Assembly: GCF_001692325.1 (NCBI RefSeq)
Contig: NZ_LXKN01000046.1
Location: forward strand, 1 to 64,000
Length of the DNA stretch: 64,000 nt
From: Rhizobium sp. AC27/96
Lineage (GTDB): Bacteria > Pseudomonadota > Alphaproteobacteria > Rhizobiales > Rhizobiaceae
Direction: 5' to 3'
Part shown: piece by piece, positions 1-7,970 of the stretch
Layout: every line of letters starts with the position of its first letter
Position numbering within the stretch: the first letter of the stretch is position 1
Notes under the pieces: generated by a model
Databases searched by the model: none
The model's input: only the letters and a program-made list of their open reading frames with translations
What the model was told of the DNA's origin: nothing
Translations under genes and position numbers: made by a program

Positions 1-20
1 GTCGGATCGATCTCAGTCAT
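1..20 (-). CDS. Start of a solute:sodium symporter-type permease (partial)
   Basis: An ATG at 18-20 (minus strand) overlaps the stop of the upstream DUF3311 gene in the ATGA style and opens a frame that runs off the left edge. Only about six codons are visible (M-T-E-I-D-P), so nothing in the sequence itself identifies the protein. DUF3311 genes in rhizobia commonly sit directly upstream of a sodium:solute symporter such as the monocarboxylate permease MctP, so the identity is inferred from position and coupling only. Confidence 0.35.
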
Positions 21-210
21 CATGGCGCATGCTCCGATAGGCGATCCAGGTCAGGAACGCGGTGATCGGCACCCAGGCGAGCTGGTACCAGTAGAAGAAC
101 GGAAAGCCCAGCAAGACCGGATCGTGGCTGTTGTAAAACGGCACCCAGAGCAAGCCTATATACGGTATCACCAGCAGCCAGCAGGCCGCCGTCCCAAAGC
201 GTTTGTCCAT
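13..210 (-). CDS. DUF3311 small inner-membrane protein
   Basis: This 65-residue protein starts at the ATG at 208-210. The frame is open further upstream, but that part is arginine-rich and lacks membrane character. Two hydrophobic segments (about residues 5-24 and 33-55) with the connecting W-V-P-F-Y-N and F-F-Y-W-Y-Q patterns match DUF3311, a two-helix protein encoded just before solute:sodium symporter permeases. Its stop overlaps the start of the next gene, so the two are probably translated together and may form an accessory-subunit/permease pair. Its own biochemical role is not known. Confidence 0.8.
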   Translation of the reverse strand: MDKRFGTAACWLLVIPYIGLLWVPFYNSHDPVLLGFPFFYWYQLAWVPITAFLTWIAYRSMRHDD

Positions 211-340
211 ATTGTGCGCCTTTCGGAAGCGGGCGCGGCGACTCGCACCCGGCAACATGAGCATTGCAGCATCTGCCTGGCAGCTCAAAGCAAAAAAATA
301 TTGCGCGGCTGCAATCCTGGGGCGCAATCCCCTACATTCA

Positions 341-1324
341 TTAGGAAAAGGCGATTGACCGGTCGATATCGCCAAGCGGCCTGACGCCGGCGAGCAGCGC
401 CCTCGCCTCTTCTTCATCCTTGCGGATCTGCGCGACCAGGGGATCAAGGCCCTCGAACTTCAATTCAGGACGGAGATAGCCGAAGAAGGAAACGGAACAG
501 ATCTGACCGTATAAATCGCCGCTGAAATCGAAAACATAGGTCTCGAGCAGCGGCGCGCCATTGTCGGTGACGGTCGGGCGGCGGCCATAGCTGGCAACAG
601 CATCACGGATGACGCCATCGGCTGCACGGAACCTGACGGCATAGATGCCGGCCTTCAGCGATATTTCCGGCGGGAGCTGCATGTTGGCCGTGGGGAAACC
701 GAGGGTGCGGCCGAGCTTCTCACCACCGATGATGGGCGCTTCGACGGTGTAGCGGTATCCGAGCATGCCGGCGACCTCAGCGACCTCGCCTTCGGCCAGC
801 AACGCGCGGATACGGCTGGAAGAGATAACCTCGGCATTCTCGTCGCGAAAGGCGTCGATCAGCGTCACGCCGAAACCATTGTGGCTGCCGGCGTTCATGA
901 GGAAAGCAGGGCCGCCCTGGCGATCATGACCGAAATGGAAATCGAAGCCGGTGACGACCTCGGATGCCTGCAGCCAGTCGATGAGGATAGAATGGACGAA
1001 TTCATCCGCGGAACGCTGCGAAAATGCGCGGTCGAACGGATATTCGATGACGGCATTGAAGCCGATAGCTTCCAGCAGGCGCGCCTTCAGCGGCGCCGGC
1101 GTCAGACGGAAGACAGGCCGATCCGGCTTGAAGACCGTGCGCGGATGCGGCTCGAAGGTCAGCACCAGGGCGGGAACGCCACGTTCCCTGGCAATCTCCA
1201 GCGCGCGGTTGAGGACCGACTGATGACCGCGATGCACGCCGTCGAAATTGCCGATGGCGACGACGCCGCCTTTCAGAGCCTCGGGAAGCGGCTCGCGGGT
1301 CTCGTTGCGATGGAAAACGGTCAT
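341..1324 (-). CDS. ribF: Bifunctional riboflavin kinase / FAD synthetase
   Basis: The 327-residue protein makes FMN from riboflavin and then FAD from FMN in the cytoplasm. The N-terminal adenylyltransferase domain carries the G-N-F-D-G-V-H-R-G-H motif at residues 25-34. The C-terminal flavokinase domain (about 185-310) has the G-x-x-L-G-R-T-L-G-F-P-T-A-N signature near 201-214. Length and domain order are normal for bacterial RibF. The start has an AGGGGAG Shine-Dalgarno about nine bases upstream. It lies 15 bp downstream of the HAD hydrolase gene on the same strand, so the two are probably co-transcribed. Confidence 0.95.
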   Translation of the reverse strand: MTVFHRNETREPLPEALKGGVVAIGNFDGVHRGHQSVLNRALEIARERGVPALVLTFEPHPRTVFKPDRPVFRLTPAPLKARLLEAIGFNAVIEYPFDRAFSQRSADEFVHSILIDWLQASEVVTGFDFHFGHDRQGGPAFLMNAGSHNGFGVTLIDAFRDENAEVISSSRIRALLAEGEVAEVAGMLGYRYTVEAPIIGGEKLGRTLGFPTANMQLPPEISLKAGIYAVRFRAADGVIRDAVASYGRRPTVTDNGAPLLETYVFDFSGDLYGQICSVSFFGYLRPELKFEGLDPLVAQIRKDEEEARALLAGVRPLGDIDRSIAFS

Positions 1325-1339
1325 CGGCTACCACTCCCC

Positions 1340-2188
1340 TCAGACAAGGCGCGGCATCCACCACTTCGGCGATGCCTGCTCGCGCGCCAGGAAGGCGCCA
1401 AGGGCCGCTTCGTCGGTGTGACCGTCGACGACATATTCGCGGGCGTGGATACCATGGCTGACGTAAAGAAGATCGAGGCCGTAATCGAGCGCGCCACGCA
1501 CATCGGTCGGCATGCCATCGCCGATCGCAACGACACGCGACAGCGGAAACTCGCTACGAACTTCACGGGCGGCGGCAATCGCCGCGTCATAAATCGGCTG
1601 GTGTGGCTTGCCGGCGATGCGTGTCTGGCCGCCGAGGCGCTCATAATAGGCGGCCATGGCGCCGGCGCAGGGGATCATCCGGTGACCGCGCTCGACCACG
1701 AGATCGGGATTGGCGCAGATGAGCGGCACGTTGCGGGCGGACCAGGCCGTCAGCATGTCGGTGTAATCGTCAGGCGTTTCGGTCTCGTCATCGAAGAAAC
1801 CGGTGCAGACGATGCTTTCGGCTTCATTTGCCTCGACGCGCTGCACATCAAGCCCTTCAAGGATGCCGATGTCTCGCTCTGGGCCGAGCAGGAAGACTTT
1901 CTTCGGGCCTTCCGCAATCAGCTTGCGCGTCACATCACCCGAGGTGATGATGCGATCGTAAACGCTGTCGGGAACGCCGATCGCCCGCAACTGCTCGACC
2001 ACCCTGGGAGCGATGCGCGGGGAATTGGTGATGAGCACGACGGTCAGGCCCTCGCCGCGGGCGGCCTCCAGCGCGACGGACGCTTCCTTATAGGCGGAAA
2101 CACCGTTGTGCAGCACACCCCAGACATCGCAGAGCGCAACATCATAAAGTCCGCCAATCTCGCGAAAGCTTTCGATACGTTTGCCCAT
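1340..2188 (-). CDS. Class-II HAD family hydrolase (TIGR01459-like)
   Basis: This 282-residue protein resembles NagD-type (class IIA) haloacid-dehalogenase phosphatases. The nucleophile motif D-V-W-G-V-L-H-N-G is at residues 21-29, a capping domain fills the middle, and the C-terminal acidic motif A-I-G-D-G-M-P-T-D-V lies near residue 220. The family is a likely small-molecule phosphatase of unknown substrate and is typically found beside ribF in alphaproteobacteria, as here. The start ATG has a GAGGA Shine-Dalgarno. The gene is first in a probable two-gene unit with ribF. Confidence 0.88.
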   Translation of the reverse strand: MGKRIESFREIGGLYDVALCDVWGVLHNGVSAYKEASVALEAARGEGLTVVLITNSPRIAPRVVEQLRAIGVPDSVYDRIITSGDVTRKLIAEGPKKVFLLGPERDIGILEGLDVQRVEANEAESIVCTGFFDDETETPDDYTDMLTAWSARNVPLICANPDLVVERGHRMIPCAGAMAAYYERLGGQTRIAGKPHQPIYDAAIAAAREVRSEFPLSRVVAIGDGMPTDVRGALDYGLDLLYVSHGIHAREYVVDGHTDEAALGAFLAREQASPKWWMPRLV

Positions 2189-2499
2189 GCAGTCCTCACC
2201 TCAGATAAATCACGGGCTGACATCGCAAACCGGCCGGCAAATTACAAGAGCGCTACGCAGGTTTTTGCATTGCACCCGCCTTCGGCAGCCAGATGAAGGA
2301 ACGCCTGACGAGGCGGCAAATGACGGGCCGGCGCCATCGGCAGATCGGCAAAGCCGTCGGCCCGAAGGACCGGAGAACCCTCAAACGTGACAGGGCGAAG
2401 CGGGTAAACCTTGCAATAGCATGCTACACAGGGCGACCAACGCCGTTAAACATCCTCGAAACAAGCCATGGCACGCCGCAAAAATTTCACAGTGCTGTT
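2189..2499. other. Intergenic region between the HAD gene and the groESL promoter
   Basis: About 310 bases lie between the divergently transcribed HAD-ribF unit and the groESL promoter. The short frames here have no recognisable domain or Shine-Dalgarno and I do not treat them as genes. The promoter of the HAD-ribF unit must lie here, but I cannot pick out a convincing -35/-10 pair for it. Confidence 0.5.
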
Positions 2500-2529
2500 C
2501 TTGACTCGCCTGCTACCCACCCCTAAATC
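2500..2529 (+). promoter_or_regulatory. groESL promoter (sigma-70 / RpoH-like)
   Basis: A CTTGAC/TTGACT hexamer at 2500-2506 is followed at about 17 bases by CTAAAT/TAAATC at 2523-2529. This fits both a vegetative -35/-10 pair and the alphaproteobacterial heat-shock pattern (CTTG, about 17 bases, C-rich TA-rich -10). It lies just upstream of the CIRCE operator, so the transcript would begin within or next to CIRCE. Confidence 0.6.
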
Positions 2530-2536
2530 AGCGTCG

Positions 2537-2563
2537 CTAGCACTCGCCTATGCTGAGTGCTAA
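2537..2563 (+). promoter_or_regulatory. CIRCE operator (HrcA binding site)
   Basis: The inverted repeat CTAGCACTC, nine bases, GAGTGCTAA matches the CIRCE consensus with one mismatch in the first base of the left arm. CIRCE is the binding site of the repressor HrcA and controls the main groESL operon in many bacteria, including rhizobia. It lies 59 bp before the groES start, in the expected leader position. Confidence 0.95.
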
Positions 2564-2621
2564 CAAAGCCCATACGGATCCCCCGCTGATCCGTGAAGTC
2601 ATTTGATCGAGGGATTAGACA

Positions 2622-2915
2622 ATGGCAACCAATTTCCGCCCCCTTCATGACCGCGTCGTTGTTCGTCGCGTTGAATCCGAAGCAAAGACCAAGGGTGGTA
2701 TCATCATTCCCGATACCGCCAAGGAAAAGCCGCAGGAAGGCGAAATCGTCGCCGTCGGCTCCGGCGTTCGTGATGAATCCGGCAAGGTCATCCCGCTCGA
2801 CGTCAAGGCTGGCGACCGCATCCTGTTCGGCAAGTGGTCGGGCACCGAAGTCAAGCTTGACGGCGAAGACCTTCTCATCATGAAGGAAGCCGACATCATG
2901 GGTATCATCGGCTAA
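2622..2915 (+). CDS. groES: Co-chaperonin GroES
   Basis: The 97-residue protein is the heptameric lid of the GroEL folding chamber. The N-terminus F-R-P-L-H-D-R-V-V-V-R-R, the mobile-loop region with K-T-K-G-G-I-I-I-P-D-T-A-K-E-K-P, and the C-terminal L-I-M-K-E-A-D-I-M-G-I-I are full-length and typical. A GAGGGA Shine-Dalgarno precedes the ATG. It is first in a two-gene operon with groEL, 72 bp upstream of it, under the CIRCE/heat-shock promoter. Confidence 0.98.
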   Translation: MATNFRPLHDRVVVRRVESEAKTKGGIIIPDTAKEKPQEGEIVAVGSGVRDESGKVIPLDVKAGDRILFGKWSGTEVKLDGEDLLIMKEADIMGIIG

Positions 2916-2987
2916 TCCAGCCGGTTCCCTTTCCGATACAGCTGACGGGCCATAAACCCGGCCAATGCGAATTCAGGAGTTTTAGAT

Positions 2988-4625
2988 ATGGCAGCTAAAG
3001 AAGTAAAATTCGGCCGCAGCGCTCGCGAGAAGTTGCTCCGTGGCGTTGATATCCTCGCCGACGCAGTGAAGGTCACGCTCGGCCCGAAGGGTCGTAACGT
3101 CGTTATCGATAAGTCCTTCGGCGCTCCGCGCATAACCAAGGACGGCGTTTCCGTCGCCAAGGAAATCGAACTCGAAGACAAGTTCGAAAACATGGGCGCC
3201 CAGATGGTCCGCGAAGTTGCTTCGAAGACCAACGACGTCGCCGGTGACGGCACCACGACTGCAACCGTTCTTGCCCAGGCTATCGTTCGCGAAGGCGCCA
3301 AGGCTGTTGCAGCCGGCATGAACCCGATGGACCTGAAGCGCGGCATCGACCTCGCTGTTGCAGAAGTCGTCAAGGATCTCCAGGCCAAGGCCAAGAAGAT
3401 CAACACGTCGGAAGAAGTCGCCCAGGTCGGCACGATCTCGGCAAACGGCGAAAAGCAGATCGGTCTCGATATTGCTGAAGCCATGCAGAAGGTCGGCAAC
3501 GAAGGCGTCATCACGGTTGAAGAAGCCAAGACCGCCGAAACCGAACTCGAAGTCGTCGAAGGCATGCAGTTCGACCGCGGCTACCTCAGCCCCTACTTCG
3601 TAACCAACCCGGAAAAGATGATCGCCGATCTCGAAGACGCGTTCATCCTGCTCCACGAGAAGAAGCTTTCGAACCTGCAGGCCATGCTTCCGGTTCTCGA
3701 AGCTGTCGTTCAGACCGGCAAGCCGCTCCTCATCATCGCTGAAGACGTAGAAGGCGAAGCTCTTGCGACCCTCGTCGTCAACAAGCTGCGCGGCGGCCTG
3801 AAGATCGCTGCTGTCAAGGCTCCTGGCTTCGGCGATCGCCGCAAGGCCATGCTGGAAGACATCGCCATCCTCACGGGCGGCACTGTCATCTCCGAAGACC
3901 TCGGCATCAAGCTCGAGTCCGTTACCCTCGACATGCTCGGCCGTTCCAAGAAGGTTTCGATCTCCAAGGAAAACACGACGATCGTCGACGGCGCTGGCCA
4001 GAAGTCCGACATCGAAGGCCGCGTTGCCCAGATCAAGGCTCAGATCGAAGAAACCACCTCTGACTACGACCGCGAAAAGCTGCAGGAACGTCTTGCCAAG
4101 CTCGCTGGCGGCGTTGCCGTTATCCGCGTTGGCGGCTCGACGGAAGTTGAAGTCAAGGAAAAGAAGGACCGCATCGACGACGCTCTCAACGCGACGCGCG
4201 CTGCTGTTCAGGAAGGCATCGTACCGGGCGGTGGTATCGCTCTCCTGCGTTCGTCCACGAAGATCACCGTCAAGGGTGAAAATCAGGACCAGGAAGCTGG
4301 CGTCAACATCGTTCGCCGCGCCCTGCAGTCGCTGGTTCGCCAGATCGCTGAAAACGCTGGTGACGAAGCTTCGATCGTTGTCGGCAAGGTTCTCGACAAG
4401 AACGAAGACAACTACGGCTACAACGCCCAGACGTCTGAATATGGCGACATGATCGCCATGGGCATCGTCGACCCGGTCAAGGTTGTCCGCACGGCCCTGC
4501 AGAACGCAGCTTCGGTTGCTTCGCTGCTGATCACCACGGAAGCCATGATTGCCGAGCTGCCGAAGAAGGACGCTCCGGCTATGCCTGGCGGCATGGGCGG
4601 CATGGGTGGAATGGACATGATGTAA
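2988..4625 (+). CDS. groEL: Chaperonin GroEL
   Basis: The 545-residue protein is the 60-kDa chaperonin that folds cytoplasmic proteins with GroES. It has the N-terminal A-A-K-E-V-K-F-G, the ATP-site segment T-L-G-P-K-G-R-N and G-D-G-T-T-T-A-T-V near residue 87, and ends in a GGM repeat tail (G-G-M-G-G-M-G-G-M-D-M-M). An AGGAG Shine-Dalgarno is placed well. Rhizobia often carry several groESL copies; the CIRCE element marks this as the HrcA-controlled one, probably the housekeeping copy. A long open frame on the opposite strand is a codon-bias artefact. Confidence 0.98.
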   Translation: MAAKEVKFGRSAREKLLRGVDILADAVKVTLGPKGRNVVIDKSFGAPRITKDGVSVAKEIELEDKFENMGAQMVREVASKTNDVAGDGTTTATVLAQAIVREGAKAVAAGMNPMDLKRGIDLAVAEVVKDLQAKAKKINTSEEVAQVGTISANGEKQIGLDIAEAMQKVGNEGVITVEEAKTAETELEVVEGMQFDRGYLSPYFVTNPEKMIADLEDAFILLHEKKLSNLQAMLPVLEAVVQTGKPLLIIAEDVEGEALATLVVNKLRGGLKIAAVKAPGFGDRRKAMLEDIAILTGGTVISEDLGIKLESVTLDMLGRSKKVSISKENTTIVDGAGQKSDIEGRVAQIKAQIEETTSDYDREKLQERLAKLAGGVAVIRVGGSTEVEVKEKKDRIDDALNATRAAVQEGIVPGGGIALLRSSTKITVKGENQDQEAGVNIVRRALQSLVRQIAENAGDEASIVVGKVLDKNEDNYGYNAQTSEYGDMIAMGIVDPVKVVRTALQNAASVASLLITTEAMIAELPKKDAPAMPGGMGGMGGMDMM

Positions 4626-4677
4626 TAAGGCCTTCGCCTTATTGCGATTGTTCATTCCGACATCCGGAATTGACGAA

Positions 4678-4702
4678 GGGCGGCTCTCGGGCCGCCCTTT
4701 TT
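4678..4702 (+). terminator. Intrinsic terminator of groESL
   Basis: GGGCGGC (4678-4684), a six-base loop and GCCGCCC (4691-4697) form a perfect 7-bp stem followed directly by five T residues. It lies about 50 bp after the groEL stop. Confidence 0.9.
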
Positions 4703-5101
4703 ATTGTGTCATGATGACCTGGCAACAAGCTTGGCGAGCATTCCGGTCAATGCAAATTCATGCAATTCGCCCATTGCCGTTTTCAAAAAAGCCCCTATAA
4801 CTCGCAGCGCAGCGATTTTGGGGAATTAGCTGCAATGCACGCAAATTTTACTTCTTTTGGCCAAGCTTAACCTACGCATTGGTATGACCATGGCCGTGGG
4901 TATTGGGGTTGCCCGAATTTATTACTTGAAAATGACTTAACCGGTCGGATCACCATCCGAATGCATCGTTGAAAATGGCAATTGCGGAGATGCGGCTTCG
5001 TTTTGCTCATGACGATGCGACAGGCGGCAGACCTTCCATCGGATGGCGTGGGAATTCAAACGAAGCGCGCAGGGGACCCGTGCGCCCAAGTGGGGATCAG
5101 C
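4703..5101. other. Intergenic region after groESL
   Basis: About 400 bases, visibly AT-richer than the flanking genes. They hold the leader of the next gene and presumably its promoter. I see no RNA gene or confident promoter. The next gene's frame is open back to 4982, so its exact 5' end is uncertain. Confidence 0.4.
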
Positions 5102-5548
5102 TTGTTCAAGATTGCCAAAGCAAATTTTGCCGCACCATTTGCGCCGGGTTCGCTGGCGTTTGACAGTCACAACCCCGAGATCCTGGCGCAGTTCTGCGTT
5201 TCCGAGGGCTGGACCGGCGATCTTTCGAGCGGGATCATCAGGCTTGGGCAATGGAGCACCATGCTGCATGGGCTCAGTTCTTCGGAATGCGGCCTGCTGA
5301 GCCTAATGCACAGCTACGATGCGCAGGATCGCGTGCGCATCCTCGATCTTTTCGAACAGGCGGCCACGGCAACGTCCAGCTTCTGCTATTCCACCATGAC
5401 GCTTGGCACCAACGGCCATCGCCAGCCGATCTTCTGCGTCGGCGAGTCCATCGCCGCGGAGGGAAAACATGCCGGCAGCATGGCCGGTGTCTTCCTGTTT
5501 CCGCGCTTCAAGCTGGAGCCGGGCAGCCAGCTGGCAACCCGGCAATAA
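5102..5548 (+). CDS. Conserved protein of unknown function downstream of groEL
   Basis: I do not recognise a named domain. The protein is compact and mixed alpha/beta, with a central segment F-A-A-P-F-A-P-G-S-L-A-F-D and a later F-C-V-G-E-S-I. There is no signal peptide. Its size and fold pattern suggest a small PAS- or sensor-like domain, but that is only an impression. The frame is open from 4982. I chose TTG at 5102 because GGGGA lies five bases upstream and the protein-like sequence begins there; GTG 5090 and ATG 5009 are alternatives. I recall that Sinorhizobium meliloti has a nodule-expressed conserved gene in this position; I could not check that. Confidence 0.6.
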   Translation: MFKIAKANFAAPFAPGSLAFDSHNPEILAQFCVSEGWTGDLSSGIIRLGQWSTMLHGLSSSECGLLSLMHSYDAQDRVRILDLFEQAATATSSFCYSTMTLGTNGHRQPIFCVGESIAAEGKHAGSMAGVFLFPRFKLEPGSQLATRQ

Positions 5549-5652
5549 AAGCATTGCCGATGATGGTCAGGTAAATTCATCATCGCCGCACTTGCGTGCC
5601 TGGCCCCTCACCCCGCGAGCGGTAGGAGGCAATTGCATATGAGGTAAGATCG

Positions 5653-5800
5653 GTGCCGCGTCCCCTTCTCCCCTCGGGGAGAAGGGGACGACAGGCGGAT
5701 GAGGGGGACGCAAAGAGCACAAAAGCCGATGGGTTCAGAGCGAGATTACCCCCCTCATCCGGCCCTTCGGGCCACCTTCTCCCCCGAAGGGAGAAGGAGT
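5653..5800. repeat. RIME-like mosaic repeat, copy 1
   Basis: A perfect 14-bp inverted repeat with a two-base loop (5660-5673 and 5676-5689) is followed by a CGGATGAGGGG arm (near 5696) matched by CCCCTCATCCG (near 5752), then a CCCTTCGGG hairpin and a second CTTCTCCC/GGGAGAAG hairpin ending near 5797. This modular palindromic layout resembles the Rhizobium-specific intergenic mosaic elements. It sits between two convergent genes. A second copy with the same modules lies at 9098-9243. Confidence 0.75.
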
Positions 5801-5837
5801 TCCCAGTGCTGACCTGCTTCCAAGAGGTCGGAACCAA

Positions 5838-6545
5838 TCAATCCCGCTTCGGAACGTTCAGGCCGCGCTGGCTTGCGGGGCGCGCAACGGCACGCTCCAG
5901 CCAGGCCATGACGGCAGGGAATTTATCGAATTCGAGCACCTCGCGACCACCATAGAAGACGTCGACACCGCGAACCCAGGGGAAGGTGGTGATATCGGCA
6001 ATGGTATATTCATCGCCCATGATCCACTGACGCCCCGTCAGGCGCTCTTCCAGAATGCCGAGCAGGCGCTTGGCCTCATCGCGGTAGCGCTCCACTGGGT
6101 AGGGGTTGTTGGCGACCTTGTCGGCAGCGAATTTGAAGAAGTGGCCGAACTGGCCGAACATCGGGCCGACACCCGCCATCTGGAAGAACACCCATTGCAG
6201 CACCTCATAACGGCCGGCCGCGTCCTTGGGCATGAGCTTGCCGGTCTTCTCGGCGAGGTAGACCAGGATCGCACCGGATTCGAACAGGCCGATCGGCTTG
6301 CCGTCCGGGCCATTGGGATCGATGATTGCGGGGATGCGGCCGTTCGGGTTCAGCGAAACGAATTCAGGCGACTTCTGGTCGTTGGTGCCGAAGGAAACCA
6401 GATGCGGCTCATAGGGAAGACCCAGTTCCTCGAGCGCGATGGACACCTTGACGCCATTGGGCGTCGGCAGCGAATAGAGCTGGATGATATCGGAATTGCT
6501 GGCGGGCCAGCGCTTCGTGATCGGGAAAGACGACAGATCGGCCAT
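5838..6545 (-). CDS. Glutathione S-transferase, YfcG/Ure2-like
   Basis: The 235-residue cytoplasmic enzyme has an N-terminal thioredoxin-fold domain (about 20-105) with the L-Y-S-L-P-T-P-N-G-V-K-V segment. The T-P-N motif is characteristic of the YfcG/YghU (Nu-class) and Ure2p transferases, which act as disulfide-bond oxidoreductases or peroxidases using glutathione. The usual E-S-G glutathione-contacting motif is present near residue 104. An all-helical C-terminal domain follows. The gene is monocistronic. Confidence 0.88.
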   Translation of the reverse strand: MADLSSFPITKRWPASNSDIIQLYSLPTPNGVKVSIALEELGLPYEPHLVSFGTNDQKSPEFVSLNPNGRIPAIIDPNGPDGKPIGLFESGAILVYLAEKTGKLMPKDAAGRYEVLQWVFFQMAGVGPMFGQFGHFFKFAADKVANNPYPVERYRDEAKRLLGILEERLTGRQWIMGDEYTIADITTFPWVRGVDVFYGGREVLEFDKFPAVMAWLERAVARPASQRGLNVPKRD

Positions 6546-6758
6546 GGGGCTTGCTCCTGAAAGCTATGATTTGGCGAGTGAATTGGCGCTACCATAGCCG
6601 ATACGGCGCGTATGGGAAGAGCGATCAGGGGCAGTGATTGTTCAATGATTGTGAACTAATCGTGCGCAGTTGTTTATCTTTTCAACTCCCCGGAAATCAC
6701 GAATATGTGTCTCCAGAAATTGTCGCCACCGACTTAACCGCTTTCATCGGAGACTGTC

Positions 6759-7202
6759 ATGTCCAACACCAACAACATCATCATTCTTGTGGCGCGCATT
6801 CTGCTCGCCTTCATGTTCATCTTCGCCGGCTTCGGCAAGCTGACCGATCCCGCAGGCACGGCCGGCATGATCGCCGGCGCCAACATGCCCTACGCAACAC
6901 TGCTCACCTATCTCGCAGGCACCTTCGAATTCGTCACGGGCGTCTGCGTTCTGATCGGCTTCCAGGTCCGCATCGTCGGCTGGCTGCTGGCCGCCTTCTG
7001 CGTCTTCACCGGCATCGTCTTCCACCTGCCGACCGTCAATGTTCCGGATTTCCCGGCTGCCGCCAACGGCTGGATCAACGGCCTGAACTTCGTCAACTTC
7101 CTGAAGAACATCACGCTGGCCGGCGCCTACATCTCGCTCGCCACCAACGGCGCTGGCGTCTATTCGCTCGACGCACGCCGCGGTGCCTACGCCACGGCCT
7201 GA
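6759..7202 (+). CDS. DoxX family membrane protein
   Basis: The 147-residue protein has four predicted transmembrane helices. The N-terminal V-A-R-I-L-L-A-F-M-F-I-F-A-G-F-G-K-L is the DoxX hallmark. DoxX-type proteins are small integral membrane proteins with links to quinone or thiosulfate oxidation and redox stress; the substrate here cannot be inferred. It stands alone, with a shared terminator downstream. Confidence 0.85.
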   Translation: MSNTNNIIILVARILLAFMFIFAGFGKLTDPAGTAGMIAGANMPYATLLTYLAGTFEFVTGVCVLIGFQVRIVGWLLAAFCVFTGIVFHLPTVNVPDFPAAANGWINGLNFVNFLKNITLAGAYISLATNGAGVYSLDARRGAYATA

Positions 7203-7222
7203 TCTACCACCTCTTCCAAAAG

Positions 7223-7254
7223 AAAAAGCCCGCCGAAACTCCGGCGGGCTTTTT
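7223..7254. terminator. Bidirectional intrinsic terminator between doxX and hisG
   Basis: An 8-bp GC stem (GCCCGCCG at 7228-7235 with CGGCGGGC at 7242-7249) is flanked by AAAAA on the left and TTTTT on the right. It can therefore end transcription of the plus-strand DoxX gene and of the minus-strand hisG gene. Confidence 0.9.
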
Positions 7255-7274
7255 CATGTTGAGCCTTATGAAAC

Positions 7275-7970
7275 TCAGAGAGCGGCGCGCACGGCAGCGA
7301 CGATGCGCGCAATCATGGGATCGCCTTCGTGGCTCGGCTTGCGGGCGCGAACCAGGCAGGCCTCGGAACGCAGGATCGTACCATCCGACAGCACCTTCAG
7401 ATGGTTCGCCCTGAGCGTCGAGCCCGTCGAGGTGATATCGACGATGATATCGGCGGAGCCGGCGGCCGGCGCACCTTCGGTCGCACCAAGGCTTTCGACG
7501 ATGCGATAGAGCTGGATGCCGTGCTGGCTGGAGAAGAACTGCTGCGTGAGCCGCCAGTATTTGGTGGCGACCGTCAGCCTGCGGCCATGACGGGCCCGGA
7601 AATCGGCCGCGACATCGCCAAGATCGGCCATGGTGTCGACGTCGAGCCAGATATCCGGCACGGCGACCACGACATCGGCATGGCCGAAGCCAAGGCGGGC
7701 CGAGAATTCGACGCGACGATCCGCCTCCGCCATGCCTTCGCGCACGAGGTCTTCGCCGGTGACGCCGAAATCGACGCTGCCATTGCCGATTTCACGCGAG
7801 ATTTCCGAGGCCGACAGGAAGGCGATTTCCACACCATCCCAACCCTCGACACGGCCGCGATAGGAACGGTCATTGCCGACGGCGACGATGGGCATGCCGG
7901 CGCGCTCGAAGATCGCGGAGCAATCGTCTTTCATCCGGCCCTTGGAGGGAAGCGCGATGGTAATGGTCAT
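7275..7970 (-). CDS. hisG: ATP phosphoribosyltransferase, short form
   Basis: The 231-residue enzyme catalyses the first step of histidine biosynthesis (ATP plus PRPP to phosphoribosyl-ATP). It lacks the C-terminal regulatory ACT-like domain and so belongs to the short HisG class that needs HisZ. The N-terminal A-L-P-S-K-G-R-M and the D-I-I-V-D-I-T-S-T-G-S-T PRPP-binding loop (near 175-186) are intact. The start overlaps the hisZ stop by one base (TGATG), so the two subunits are translationally coupled. Confidence 0.96.
   Translation of the reverse strand: MTITIALPSKGRMKDDCSAIFERAGMPIVAVGNDRSYRGRVEGWDGVEIAFLSASEISREIGNGSVDFGVTGEDLVREGMAEADRRVEFSARLGFGHADVVVAVPDIWLDVDTMADLGDVAADFRARHGRRLTVATKYWRLTQQFFSSQHGIQLYRIVESLGATEGAPAAGSADIIVDITSTGSTLRANHLKVLSDGTILRSEACLVRARKPSHEGDPMIARIVAAVRAAL

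Noticed and set aside
2982..4655. Long open frame (557 codons) antisense to groEL
   Set aside because: It mirrors the strongly biased groEL codons, has no domain or Shine-Dalgarno and is a shadow of a certain gene.
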